From contig NZ_LQPT01000033.1 of assembly GCF_002102355.1 (NCBI RefSeq), positions 1 through 64,000 of the forward strand: DNA of 64,000 bases, given 5' to 3'. The notes beneath the pieces were generated by a model. The model saw only the letters and a program-made list of their open reading frames with translations. It made no database searches and had not been told where the DNA came from. Numbering within the stretch: the first letter of the stretch is position 1; each line of letters begins with the position of its first letter. The stretch comes from Mycobacterium sherrisii. GTDB taxonomy: Bacteria > Actinomycetota > Actinomycetes > Mycobacteriales > Mycobacteriaceae. Below, piece after piece: positions 24,981 to 33,758 of the stretch. A program made the translations under genes and the position numbers.

Positions 24981-27140
24981 ATGACTAGAGCCGACGGCCC
25001 AGCTCCCACGCCCACCGGTGAATTATGGCCGGGCAAGGCGTACCCCTTGGGCGCCACCTACGATGGCGCCGGTACCAACTTCACCCTCTTCAGCGAGATC
25101 GCCGAGCGGGTCGAGCTGTGCCTATTCGACGCAGACGGCACCGAGACGCGCATCACCCTGCCCGAGGTCGACTACTTCGTCTGGCACGGCTACATCCCCG
25201 CCATCGAACCCGGCCAGCGATACGGCTACCGGGTGCACGGCCCGTACCACCCCGCCGAGGGCCTGCGCTGCAACCCGAACAAGTTGCTGCTGGACCCGTA
25301 CTCGAAGGCCATCGACGGCACCTTCGACTGGAATCAGTCGCTGTTCAGCTACAACTTCGGTGATCCCGACAGTCGCAACGACGACGACTCCGCGGCCAGC
25401 ATGCCCAAGTCGGTGGTGATCAACCCGTACTTCGATTGGGGCAACGACCGCCCGCCGGGCCACGAATACGCCGACACCGTCATCTACGAGGCGCACGTCA
25501 AGGGGCTGACGCAGACCCATCCCGACATTCCAGAACAGATCCGCGGCACCTACGGCGCGGTGGCGCACCCGGTGATCATCGACCACCTCAAGAGCCTGGG
25601 TGTCACCGCGATCGAGCTGATGCCGGTGCACCACTTCGCCAACGACTCCACCCTGGTCGAACGGGGCCTGTCGAATTACTGGGGCTACAACACGATCGGC
25701 TTCTTCGCGCCCGACTTCAAGTACTCGACCGGCAGCACCCCGGGCGGGCAGGTGCAGGAGTTCAAGGCGATGGTGCGCACGCTGCACGAGGCGGGCATCG
25801 AGGTGATCCTCGACGTCGTCTACAACCACACCGCTGAGGGCAACCACATGGGTCCCACATTGTCGATGCGCGGTATCGACAACCCGGCGTACTACCGGCT
25901 CGTCGACGACGACAAGCAGTACTACATGGACTACACCGGGACGGGGAACAGCCTCAACGTCGGCCACCCGCATGCGCTGCAACTGATCATGGATTCACTG
26001 CGGTACTGGGTTACCGAAATGCACGTCGACGGCTTCCGGTTCGACCTGGCCTCGACCCTGGCCCGCGAGTTCTACGATGTCGACCGGCTGGCGGCGTTCT
26101 TCGAACTCGTCCAACAGGATCCGACCGTCAGCCAGGTCAAGCTCATCGCCGAACCGTGGGACGTCGGACCCGGCGGCTACCAGGTGGGCGGTTTCCCGCC
26201 GCAATGGACGGAATGGAATGGTAAGTACCGCGACACCGTCCGCGACTTCTGGCGCGGTGAACCCGCGACCCTCGACGAATTCGCCTATCGGCTGTCCGGG
26301 TCGGCCGACCTCTACGAGCACACCGGTCGCCGTCCGGTGGCCTCGATCAACTTTGTCATCGCCCACGACGGATTCACGCTGCGCGATCTGGTCTCCTACA
26401 ACGAGAAACACAACGAGGCCAACGGCGAGGACAACAACGACGGCGAGAGTCACAACCGTTCCTGGAATTGCGGTGCCGAGGGACCGACCGACGACCCCGG
26501 CATCATCGAGCTGCGCGCCCGACAGCAGCGCAACTTCCTGACGACATTGCTGCTGTCCCAAGGTGTTCCGATGATCTGCCACGGCGACGAGCTCGGTCGC
26601 ACGCAGCAGGGCAACAACAACGGGTATTGCCAGGACAGCGAGCTCACCTGGATCGATTGGGCCTCCTGCGACACCGATCTGTTGGAGTTCACCCGCAAAG
26701 TCTCGGCGTTGCGCGCGAACCATCCGGTGTTCCGCAGGCGGCGGTTCTTCTCGGGCAAGCCGGTGGGCCGCCGGGGGCAGGGCGGCCTGGCCGATATCGC
26801 TTGGTTCACTCCCGACGGGGACGAGATGACCGACGAGGACTGGGGCACCAGCTACGCGAAATCCGTCACCGTTTTTCTCAACGGGCACGGCATACCCGAC
26901 CGCGACGCGCGGGGCCAGCGGGTTCTCGACGACTCTTTCCTGCTGTGCTTCAACGCCCATCACGAGCCACTCGAATTCACGCTTCCGCCAAAGGAATTCG
27001 GTGCTTCCTGGCAAGTCGTGGTGTTCACCGGTCCCGAGCACGCGACACCCGCCGACGAGGTGCCCGGCGGAGGCGCGCTGACCGTGGACGCGCACAGCGC
27101 GGTGGTGCTGCAAGCCCTGGAGACCGAGCGCGCCGGTTGA
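24981..27140 (+). CDS. glgX: glycogen debranching enzyme GlgX/TreX (GH13)
   Basis: The 719-residue protein has an N-terminal CBM48 region (YDGAGTNFTLFSEIAERVEL) and a GH13 catalytic barrel. Conserved regions are visible as DVVYNHTAEG, the nucleophile Asp in GFRFDLAST, the acid/base Glu in LIAEPWDVG, and FVIAHDGFTLRDLV. It hydrolyses alpha-1,6 branches left by phosphorylase, releasing maltooligosaccharides. Full length agrees with M. tuberculosis TreX (about 721 residues), but treY and treZ are not adjacent here, so a role in glycogen turnover alone is likely. A SigF-like promoter immediately upstream implies stress-linked mobilisation. Confidence 0.93.
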   Translation: MTRADGPAPTPTGELWPGKAYPLGATYDGAGTNFTLFSEIAERVELCLFDADGTETRITLPEVDYFVWHGYIPAIEPGQRYGYRVHGPYHPAEGLRCNPNKLLLDPYSKAIDGTFDWNQSLFSYNFGDPDSRNDDDSAASMPKSVVINPYFDWGNDRPPGHEYADTVIYEAHVKGLTQTHPDIPEQIRGTYGAVAHPVIIDHLKSLGVTAIELMPVHHFANDSTLVERGLSNYWGYNTIGFFAPDFKYSTGSTPGGQVQEFKAMVRTLHEAGIEVILDVVYNHTAEGNHMGPTLSMRGIDNPAYYRLVDDDKQYYMDYTGTGNSLNVGHPHALQLIMDSLRYWVTEMHVDGFRFDLASTLAREFYDVDRLAAFFELVQQDPTVSQVKLIAEPWDVGPGGYQVGGFPPQWTEWNGKYRDTVRDFWRGEPATLDEFAYRLSGSADLYEHTGRRPVASINFVIAHDGFTLRDLVSYNEKHNEANGEDNNDGESHNRSWNCGAEGPTDDPGIIELRARQQRNFLTTLLLSQGVPMICHGDELGRTQQGNNNGYCQDSELTWIDWASCDTDLLEFTRKVSALRANHPVFRRRRFFSGKPVGRRGQGGLADIAWFTPDGDEMTDEDWGTSYAKSVTVFLNGHGIPDRDARGQRVLDDSFLLCFNAHHEPLEFTLPPKEFGASWQVVVFTGPEHATPADEVPGGGALTVDAHSAVVLQALETERAG

Positions 27141-27292
27141 CATCTTGTCGATCCCGCGACATCGATCGGCTGTTCGATCTAAAGATCGCCCTTTCGCGTA
27201 GGCGAAGGACGACGAGGTCCGATGCCGTGCGTCAGGGAAGGACTGTTGATGGACGAGCCCGGTGCGGACGCGAATCTGCAGTCGGTGCTGAG

Positions 27293-27535
27293 GTGGTGCA
27301 CCCTGACAACATCGCCGAGAAGATCCGCGACCGCGCCGCCGACCCCATCGATGTCGGCGGCCACACCATCCGCGCCACCCTGAGCGTCGATGCGACCATC
27401 GCCCTACCGGGCGAACCGGTCTCCTCCGTCACCGCGCGCGCCGACGCGGCGATGTACCGACAGAAACTGGGCGGGCATGATGCCGTCACCCGGTTCTTGA
27501 TCGAGCGCTCCCTGCGCCGGACACGCCGGGCGTGA
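27293..27535 (+). pseudogene. C-terminal remnant of a GGDEF domain
   Basis: The reading frame from 27293 encodes VVHPDNIAEKIRDRAADPI, then HTIRATLSVDATIALPGEPV and ADAAMYRQKLGGHDAV. The last part is the typical end of a GGDEF diguanylate-cyclase domain (ADxAMYxAK). The catalytic GGDEF loop and everything before it are missing, and there is no start codon with a ribosome site. It fills most of the 472-base gap between glgX and the SDR gene; the rest (27141-27292) shows nothing I can name. Confidence 0.6.
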
Positions 27536-27612
27536 CCTGCCCGGCAGTGACATGCCGAACCCCAGCTCGATACGCTGTGCCTGCAGCGGCCTCGTTACAG
27601 GAGAGGGCAAAT

Positions 27613-28386
27613 ATGTCAAGGACAGTGGTTGTCGGCGCATCGAGCGGGCTCGGGCGCTGCATCGGCGTGGGACTCGGACAGCGCGGGGAAAACGTCGCCC
27701 TGCTCGCCCGGCGGTTGGAGCGCCTCGAAACCGCCGCCAAGGAGGCGGGGCCGGATGCCATCGCCCTGGCCTGCGACATCACCGACGAGTCATCGATTCG
27801 GTCGTCGCTAGACCGGGCCGCCGACGCGTTGGGTGGTATCGACAACGTCGTGTACACGCCCGCGATCAGCCCGCTGGTGCGCATGGTCGACACCGATGCG
27901 GACACGTGGCGCCGGATTTTTGAAACCAACGTGATCGGCGCGTCGCTGGTGACTGCGGCGGCCTTGCCGCACCTGACGGCCTCGACCGGCAAGGTGATCT
28001 ACCTGTCCAGTGACGCCGGCCCGTACGGCCCGTCGTGGCCGGGCCTGGGAGCCTACGGTGTCAGCAAGGCCGCGCTGGAGCGACTCGTCGAGGCGTGGCG
28101 CGCCGAGCATCCCGACATCGGCTTCACCAACCTGATCGTCGGGGAGTGCCCGGGTGGCGAGGGCGACGGGGCGACCGGAATGAACGTCGGCTGGGATACG
28201 GATCTGGCCATGCAGGCCTACCCGTTGTGGGTGCAGCGCGGCTGCATGCCAGGCAAGTTGATGCCGGTCGAGGACCTGATTGAGGTGGTGCACATGATCC
28301 TGCGCACCAATGCGTCTACCTCGATGCCGGTTGTGGTGGCACGGGGCGGACCCGCCAGCGCCGCCGTCCTCGCCCCGGCTCAGTGA
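27613..28386 (+). CDS. short-chain dehydrogenase/reductase
   Basis: The 257-residue SDR has the cofactor motif VVVGASSGLGRCIGVGLG. Asp comes after strand 4 (LACDITDE), NNVVYTPAIS stands in place of the usual NNAG, the catalytic Ser is in VIYLSSDAG, and Tyr-x3-Lys is in LGAYGVSKAALERL. Arg-rich residues after the second strand (ARRLERLE) suggest NADP preference. The ATG follows AGGAGAGGGCAAAT. The 3' end overlaps the convergent aldo/keto reductase by seven bases. Substrate unknown. Confidence 0.86.
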   Translation: MSRTVVVGASSGLGRCIGVGLGQRGENVALLARRLERLETAAKEAGPDAIALACDITDESSIRSSLDRAADALGGIDNVVYTPAISPLVRMVDTDADTWRRIFETNVIGASLVTAAALPHLTASTGKVIYLSSDAGPYGPSWPGLGAYGVSKAALERLVEAWRAEHPDIGFTNLIVGECPGGEGDGATGMNVGWDTDLAMQAYPLWVQRGCMPGKLMPVEDLIEVVHMILRTNASTSMPVVVARGGPASAAVLAPAQ

Positions 28387-29351
28387 CGACCGAGCCGCTC
28401 TCGCGCCAGGTCGGTCACAAAGCGGATTGGTGACACTGGACGGAATGCCAGCGCCGTGTCGGTCAGCGCGTCCCTCGTCTCGGCGGGCAACTCGATGTCG
28501 GCGGCGGCGACGTTGAATTCGAGCTGCTCGACGCTGGACGCGCCGGGAATGGCGACGACGCCGGGATAACTGATCAGCCAGGCCAGCGCCACCTGCGCCG
28601 GCTGGGCGGCAACGTCGTTGGCGACGTCGCGCAGCAGCTGCAGCAGCGGCTCGAGGCGTCGCAGGTTTTCGGTGCCGAACAGCGAATTGATCGCGCGGAT
28701 CCCGCCCGGCCGGTTGTCGACGTTGTACTTACCGCCCAGCAACCCCTGTTCCAGTGGGCTATAGGCGATCACGATGCGGTTCTCCCGTTCGGCGAACGGC
28801 ACCAGGTTTTTCAGCGCCTTGGGGAAGGCGAGCGAGAAGTGAACCTGATTGCTGATGACCGGCCGGCCCAGCGCGGCGTCGGCCTTCTGCCAGCGCTGAA
28901 GCGAATAGTTCGAGACGCCGGCGGCGCCGATGGCGCCGCTGTCGAGGAGGTCGCGCATGCCCGGCATGATCACCGAATCGGGCACCACCGGGTTGGCCTG
29001 GTGGATTTGATAGAGCGGAATCCGGTCTAGCTGCAGCCGCCGCGCGCTGGCCCGCTCGCGCTGCTTGATCACCGCCGGAAACGGCGCGACCGGAAAGACT
29101 TTGCTGGCCACCGCGACCTCGGCACGCTCGTCGCCGAGCGCCTCGCCGAGGATCCGCTCACTTTTGCCCAGCCCGTACACCTCGGCGGTGTCGAACAGCG
29201 TCACACCCAGCGCGCGAGCGCGTTGCACGATGTCGCGGGCGGGACCCGCGGCGTAGTCGTCCCCGTAGCCCCACTCTCGCGAGCCGAACTGCCAGGTGCC
29301 CAGCCCGATCCGGCTGACCCGTCCGACCCCGTCGACGTCGACATATTTCAT
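28380..29351 (-). CDS. aldo/keto reductase
   Basis: The 323-residue TIM-barrel oxidoreductase begins at MKYVDVDGVGRVSRIGLGTW. Family residues are visible: Asp-Thr-Ala-x3-Tyr in LFDTAEVYGLG, Lys in VASKVFPV, and His in LYQIHQANP. The NADP-binding end is VVAIPGASSVEQLEFN. I chose this start because similarity begins here; an upstream ATG would add eight residues. It converges on the SDR gene and runs in the same direction as the gene block to 30985. The physiological carbonyl substrate is unknown. Confidence 0.87.
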   Translation of the reverse strand: MKYVDVDGVGRVSRIGLGTWQFGSREWGYGDDYAAGPARDIVQRARALGVTLFDTAEVYGLGKSERILGEALGDERAEVAVASKVFPVAPFPAVIKQRERASARRLQLDRIPLYQIHQANPVVPDSVIMPGMRDLLDSGAIGAAGVSNYSLQRWQKADAALGRPVISNQVHFSLAFPKALKNLVPFAERENRIVIAYSPLEQGLLGGKYNVDNRPGGIRAINSLFGTENLRRLEPLLQLLRDVANDVAAQPAQVALAWLISYPGVVAIPGASSVEQLEFNVAAADIELPAETRDALTDTALAFRPVSPIRFVTDLARERLGRH

Positions 29352-29387
29352 GTGTTCACCGTACTGGCCCAACACTTGCCGCTTCGA

Positions 29388-30359
29388 CTAGTCGGGGATC
29401 TTGCCGACGATGTAGTTGGCGATGCTGACGGCGGTCTGCCGGGGCGCGCCGGCATCGGTCGTGCCGAGGTTGACGACATACAGGTCGACCACGACGTTCG
29501 ACTTTGCCGCGGCCGCTCGGACAAAACGCACCTTCAGACCCTTGGGTGCCAGACCCATCGTGGTGATGCCGTTGCCGGCGTCGGCCGGCGGGCTCAGTGA
29601 CAGCTGGTAGGTCGGCCCGCCCCGGGCGGTCAGCGTCACCGGCGCCCCGCCGCAATCACGCCAGCCGTCGACCAGCTTGGTCACTTGTGCTTGTGCGGTC
29701 GGCGAGTCGCGAAACGCCATCACCGCCTGGATGACCTGGACCGACTTCAACAGCGTTTGCGTGTCGGAGTACGCCTCCGCGCGATAGCGCAGCATCGCGG
29801 TGAGGTCGTAGGCCTCCGGGGCCCCGGGCATCACGGCGCCCCAGCACTGCGGACGATCGATCGTCGCGTCCGTATCGCTCTTGCTCGGCCGGTCCCAGGT
29901 CTGGCCGGCTTCCAGGTTTTGGTCGTTGGTAAGGCCTTTCAGGGCGTCCAGTTTGGGCAGCAGCCTGATCACCTCGTCGGGCGCCACCTTCGGTGGTGGC
30001 GGCGGCTCGGCGCTGGTGCCGGGGATGGCCGTGATTGCCGGCGCGGCGCTCTGCTGCGGCCGCGAGACGGTCAGGGTGGACAGCGTGGCCCACCCCGCCA
30101 GGGCGATGACGGTCAGGGTGATGAATGCATACGACAGCGACAACCCGACGAGCGCCCGGTCACGTCCGAGCTCGCCGGTGCGCCGGATTTGCGCCAGGCC
30201 CAGATGCCCGAGAATCGCGCCGACAGGGGCGAACACGAATGCGAACACCACCGACAGCGTCGCGAAGGTGTTGACCGGCGGGGGCTGCGGCGGCGGGGGT
30301 GGCGGCACGAAGACCGGCGGTGGGGTGTGGGGGGCGCGGCCCAACGGATCGTAGCTCAA
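29388..30359 (-). CDS. DUF4190/PknH-like extracellular sensor-domain protein
   Basis: The 323-residue protein has a Pro-rich cytoplasmic N-terminus (PPPVFVPPPPPPQPPP) and two transmembrane segments (about 33-55 and 75-97; VFAFVFAPVGAILGHLGLAQ). The DUF4190-like AQIRRTGELGRDRALVGL loop lies between them. A C-terminal extracytoplasmic domain (about 130-323) has Cys residues in PQCWGAV and WRDCGGAP, typical of the mycobacterial PknH-like sensor domain without a kinase. It may be a surface ligand-binding protein. The gap upstream contains a 17-bp triple repeat. Confidence 0.8.
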   Translation of the reverse strand: MSYDPLGRAPHTPPPVFVPPPPPPQPPPVNTFATLSVVFAFVFAPVGAILGHLGLAQIRRTGELGRDRALVGLSLSYAFITLTVIALAGWATLSTLTVSRPQQSAAPAITAIPGTSAEPPPPPKVAPDEVIRLLPKLDALKGLTNDQNLEAGQTWDRPSKSDTDATIDRPQCWGAVMPGAPEAYDLTAMLRYRAEAYSDTQTLLKSVQVIQAVMAFRDSPTAQAQVTKLVDGWRDCGGAPVTLTARGGPTYQLSLSPPADAGNGITTMGLAPKGLKVRFVRAAAAKSNVVVDLYVVNLGTTDAGAPRQTAVSIANYIVGKIPD

Positions 30360-30473
30360 GGATTCTGGGCTAAAGGGGCTAGAGGGGCTAAAGGGATTGT
30401 GTCCGAACGGATCCTGAGGGTTCGTCTCGGCCTCCTTGGTCTGGGACCCTGCCCAGACTTTAGTACCGGGACC

Positions 30474-30524
30474 TAGGCCATTGGTAGCTCTAGGCCATTG
30501 GTAGTTCTAGGCCATCGGAAGTTG
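30474..30524. repeat. 17-bp tandem repeat, three copies
   Basis: Units TAGGCCATTGGTAGCTC (30474), TAGGCCATTGGTAGTTC (30491) and TAGGCCATCGGAAGTTG (30508) follow head to tail. They lie in the gap between the lipocalin-like gene and the PknH-like sensor gene. The first two differ at one base. The array could be a slippage product or a multi-site binding region. Confidence 0.8.
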
Positions 30525-30529
30525 CATTG

Positions 30530-30985
30530 TCAGCTGCGACGCCACACCAGCTTCGCGTTGCGCGGCGCACCGTTGAGCACGATCGGTTCGGCCGGGCCGA
30601 GTTCGAGGTAGCGCTCCCGCAAGCGGGCCGTGCGGTATTGGATTCCGCCGATCCAGTTAGGCAGCAAGCTGACCTCGACGTGATGGGCGATCAGGCCGTC
30701 GCCCACCACGGAGAACGGGCCCGCATAGCTCATGTATCCACCGGCCGCGGCGGCAAGCTCGCTGTCGTGCGCATGGTGGGGATCGTCGCGGTCGAACGGG
30801 GTTCGGTCGGCACGCATCAGCTGGGCCGACATGTAGCCGTCCGGGGTGTACATGATGACGCCGCGGGCGTCGACGCCTAGTGGGTATGTCACCTCGGACC
30901 GGTCCAGCGCGCAGCTTTCGTACGACTCCAGGGTCCAGGCGCCAATCAGCTTGGTGCGCAACTCTTCTGCCGTCGTTGTCGTCAT
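30530..30985 (-). CDS. lipocalin-like domain protein
   Basis: The 151-residue protein matches the bacterial lipocalin-like (Lipocalin_5) family. It opens with LIGAWTLESYESCALDRSEV and YPLGVDARGVIMYTPDGYMS, and a central GGYMSYAGPFSVVGDGLIAH forms further strands. Members are small beta-barrels, probably binding hydrophobic ligands or modified metabolites. Its ATG overlaps the stop of the TetR gene by four bases, so the pair is one operon. The TetR protein may respond to the same ligand. Confidence 0.8.
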   Translation of the reverse strand: MTTTTAEELRTKLIGAWTLESYESCALDRSEVTYPLGVDARGVIMYTPDGYMSAQLMRADRTPFDRDDPHHAHDSELAAAAGGYMSYAGPFSVVGDGLIAHHVEVSLLPNWIGGIQYRTARLRERYLELGPAEPIVLNGAPRNAKLVWRRS

Positions 30986-31572
30986 CGGACCGGTGCCCCG
31001 GCTGCCGCCTCGGCGCTCGCGGTGAGCGCGGCGATGGCGGCGTCGAACGGCTCGGGGCTGCGCAGCACCCGGCCGAGTATCAGCGCGCCTTCCACGGCGG
31101 TGACGGCGTTCAGGGCGAGTTGCCTCGCACCGTCTTCGGGTACGCCCTTCTCACCAAGACGAGCCGCCAGTGTGGCGATCACGTCGCCGAAGCCGCGCCG
31201 GGCCGTGTCGGAAAGCTGGGCCGAGGCCGGGATGGATTCGATGACGATGGGTGCCACGGCGCAACCCTCGCGGTAGTCGCTGGCCGTGAGTTCGTCGCGC
31301 GGCCGGCCGATGAACGCGGCGATCAGCTCGGCCGCCGTGCTCGCGATGCCCGCTGCCCGGTTGATGTGGGCGATGGTGTCGGCGGAATGCACGAGCGCCA
31401 CCTCGGTGGCGAGTTCTTCCTTGCCGCCCGGGAAGTGGAAGTACAGCGATCCCCGCGGTGCCGAGCTTTCCGCTACGACGTCGGACAGCGCGGTGCCGTA
31501 GAAGCCGTGTTCGCGGAACAGCCGTCGGGCCGCCGCAATCATCCGGTCCTTGCTGTCACTCCTCTTTGGCAT
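30982..31572 (-). CDS. TetR-family repressor
   Basis: The 196-residue regulator has an N-terminal HTH (DRMIAAARRLFREHGFYGTA, LSDVVAESSAPRGSLYFHFP) and a TetR_C-type ligand domain. The ATG at 31572 (MPKRSDSKD) is chosen; in-frame ATGs at 31584 and 31587 would add a few residues. It is coupled to the lipocalin-like gene and divergent from an enoyl-CoA hydratase, with an imperfect palindrome between. The likely role is to repress both directions until an acyl-CoA or lipophilic effector appears; this is an inference from layout. Confidence 0.85.
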   Translation of the reverse strand: MPKRSDSKDRMIAAARRLFREHGFYGTALSDVVAESSAPRGSLYFHFPGGKEELATEVALVHSADTIAHINRAAGIASTAAELIAAFIGRPRDELTASDYREGCAVAPIVIESIPASAQLSDTARRGFGDVIATLAARLGEKGVPEDGARQLALNAVTAVEGALILGRVLRSPEPFDAAIAALTASAEAAAGAPVR

Positions 31573-31638
31573 GTCGTCCATCATACATAGTTCTTGACAT
31601 TCCGCGGCAAGCAGTCCTAACGTGGGCATTGACGTAAG

Positions 31639-31654
31639 TATGACGACCGACATA
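31639..31654. promoter_or_regulatory. candidate TetR operator
   Basis: TATGACGACCGACATA is an imperfect palindrome (12 of 16 positions symmetrical) in the divergent TetR/enoyl-CoA hydratase intergenic region, 20 bases before the hydratase start. The word ACATAGTT also occurs twice in this gap. Confidence 0.45.
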
Positions 31655-31673
31655 GTTAGATGAGGGGAAATTG

Positions 31674-32501
31674 ATGACGGAGCTGGACCAGCCGGTCGGT
31701 GCGATACCGCCGGTGCATGCCCCGGACCGGGACTCGTCACCGGTGGCGCGTGAGATGGATGGCCACGTCGCCGTGCTCACCATGCAGCACGCCCCGCACA
31801 ACTTTTTGGGTACCGCGTTGTTCGACGCGCTGCTCGACGGAATCCATTGGGCGGCCGAGCAACATGCCCGTGCCGTGCTGCTGCGCAGCAGCCTGCGTAA
31901 TTTCTGTGCCGGCGCCGACGTCACCTTGTTCGATAGTGCCCAACACGGCGAGACCCTGGATCTTCCCGTTCTCGACCTGCTGCGCGCGTTCGATGCGCTC
32001 CCGATACCGATCGTCGCCGCCGTGCATGGTGCTTGCCTGGGCGGCGGTGTGGAGTTGGCGATGGCCTGCGATCTGATCGTGGCCAGCGAGTCGGCCAAGA
32101 TCGGCAACATCGAGGCGTCGCTCGGGTTGAACCCGTTGATGGGCGGCATTCAACGGATCACCCAGCGTGCCGGCGCGGCGCGGGCCAAGGAGATGGCGCT
32201 GCTGGGCCGTCGCTATGACGCCCGCACGCTGGAACGGTGGAACATCATCAATCGCGTGGTCGCCGACGAACAACTGGCAGCGGTGACCAGCGCGCTGGCT
32301 CACGAGCTCGCCAACGGGCCCACCGTCGCTCATGCTTCCACCAAAGCCATTGTCTCGCATGCGATCTCGCACGGCGTTGCGGCGACCGACGAGGCGATGC
32401 AGGAGTTGCAGAAGGACATCTGGAAATCCGAGGACCTAAGGGTCGGGCTGGCCTCGCTGGCCTCCGACGGTCCCGGAGCCGCGCGGTTCGGGGGGCGGTA
32501 G
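31674..32501 (+). CDS. enoyl-CoA hydratase/isomerase family (crotonase)
   Basis: The 275-residue crotonase-fold protein has the oxyanion-hole segments NFCAGADVTLFD and AAVHGACLGGGVELAMACDL. Acidic catalytic positions lie in the following helix (ASESAKIGNIEASLGLNP). It would hydrate or isomerise an acyl-CoA. The gene is followed two bases later by a family III CoA-transferase, so acyl-CoA activation and processing are coupled. The start is ATG 31674 after GAGGGGAAATTG. Confidence 0.85.
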   Translation: MTELDQPVGAIPPVHAPDRDSSPVAREMDGHVAVLTMQHAPHNFLGTALFDALLDGIHWAAEQHARAVLLRSSLRNFCAGADVTLFDSAQHGETLDLPVLDLLRAFDALPIPIVAAVHGACLGGGVELAMACDLIVASESAKIGNIEASLGLNPLMGGIQRITQRAGAARAKEMALLGRRYDARTLERWNIINRVVADEQLAAVTSALAHELANGPTVAHASTKAIVSHAISHGVAATDEAMQELQKDIWKSEDLRVGLASLASDGPGAARFGGR

Positions 32502-32503
32502 TC

Positions 32504-33730
32504 ATGGTGCTCCCACTCGACGGTGTCCGGGTGATCGACTTCACCCGGGTGCTGGCCGGCCCGCACTGCACCAAGCATCTGCTCGACCTGGGCGCCGAGG
32601 TGATCAAAATCGAACCGCCGCGCGGTGACATCAGCCGCCTTGCGTTTCCGCGCCAAGACGAGATCAGCGGCTACTACGCCCAACAGAACGCGGGCAAACG
32701 CAACTTGAGCATCGACCTCAACGTGCCCGAGGCGCGCGACGCGGTGCTGCAGCTGTGCGATACCGCCGACATCATCGTCGAAAACTTCCGTCCCGGCGCG
32801 CTGGCGTCCTTCGGCCTGGACTATCAGTCGGTGGCGGCGCGCAACCCCGCCGTCGTCTACGCCTCGATCAGCGGATACGGACAGACGGGGTCGTGGCGAA
32901 CCCGCATGGCCTACGCGCCCACCGTCCAGGCCGAGGTCGGCTTCACCCTGAATACGTTGCGGCAGTTCGCAGTTGACGGTGACGATCGCCGGTCGGACCC
33001 GTTGTCACATGGCGATGTCTACGCCGGACTACACGCCACCATCGCGGTCTTGGCGGCCTTGCAGCATCGGCGGGTCACCGGCGAGGGACGATACGTGGAC
33101 GTGGCGATGGCGGCGGTGCTGACGTCGCTCAACGAGCGGGTGCACTATGACCTTTCGGACGTCGACCTGGGCGAGGAGACGCCGATCCTGGGCGCCACCG
33201 ACTGCGCATTCTTCACCAGTCCCGAAGGCCACCAGTTCGTTTCGCCGATGAGTCTGGTAGGCAGCATGAGTTTCCCGTTATATCTGCACGCGATGCGGCG
33301 TCCAGACCTGGCCGACGACCCACGGTTCCGCACCCCCCAACTGCGCCGCCAGCACCTGGCGGAGCTGCACGCGATCGTGCAGACCTGGATCTATACCTTC
33401 GACTCCATGGGTTCGCTCGACGCGCAGTTCGACGAGGCCAAGATCGCCACCGGTCAACTTCGTGACATCGCCGAGTTCAGCGCCACCGAATGGGCCAAAG
33501 ACTGGGGGATCACCCGCGACGTCCCCGACCGGCACGGTGGCAGCATCACCATCCCCGCACCGCCCTGGCATTTCAGCGGCCACGACGGCGCCCTCGCGGT
33601 GCAAGTGCCGGCGCGTCAGGGCGAGCACAACGACGAGATCCTCAAAGAGATCGGCCTCACCGGCGACGAGATCGACGCGTTGCGGGAAGCCGGAGCGCTG
33701 ATCGAATCCGCCCGTCCGCCTGCCGTTTGA
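32504..33730 (+). CDS. CoA-transferase family III (CaiB/BaiF)
   Basis: The 408-residue enzyme has the family III hallmarks VRVIDFTRVLAGPHCTKHLL, LGAEVIKIEPPRGDISR and the catalytic Asp region SHGDVYAGLHATIAVLAAL. Such enzymes move CoA between carboxylic acids. It lies directly after the crotonase gene, forming a two-gene catabolic unit presumably controlled by the divergent TetR. Its last codons overlap the -35 of the promoter of the next operon. Confidence 0.88.
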   Translation: MVLPLDGVRVIDFTRVLAGPHCTKHLLDLGAEVIKIEPPRGDISRLAFPRQDEISGYYAQQNAGKRNLSIDLNVPEARDAVLQLCDTADIIVENFRPGALASFGLDYQSVAARNPAVVYASISGYGQTGSWRTRMAYAPTVQAEVGFTLNTLRQFAVDGDDRRSDPLSHGDVYAGLHATIAVLAALQHRRVTGEGRYVDVAMAAVLTSLNERVHYDLSDVDLGEETPILGATDCAFFTSPEGHQFVSPMSLVGSMSFPLYLHAMRRPDLADDPRFRTPQLRRQHLAELHAIVQTWIYTFDSMGSLDAQFDEAKIATGQLRDIAEFSATEWAKDWGITRDVPDRHGGSITIPAPPWHFSGHDGALAVQVPARQGEHNDEILKEIGLTGDEIDALREAGALIESARPPAV

Positions 33731-33748
33731 TCGGACTGCCGACGGGTA
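33725..33748 (+). promoter_or_regulatory. SigF-like promoter, exact match, N15
   Basis: GTTT (33725-33728), 15 bases, then GGGTA (33744-33748). The -35 overlaps the stop region of the CoA-transferase, and the GTG start of the next gene lies 10 bases after the -10. It should start the membrane protein/b561 operon. Confidence 0.6.
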
Positions 33749-33758
33749 CGCGGCGCCC

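Noticed and set aside
30366-30400. Short GGGGCTA/CTAAAGGG repeats before the PknH-like sensor gene
   Set aside because: The units are irregular and too short to call a repeat feature; mentioned only with the 17-bp array.
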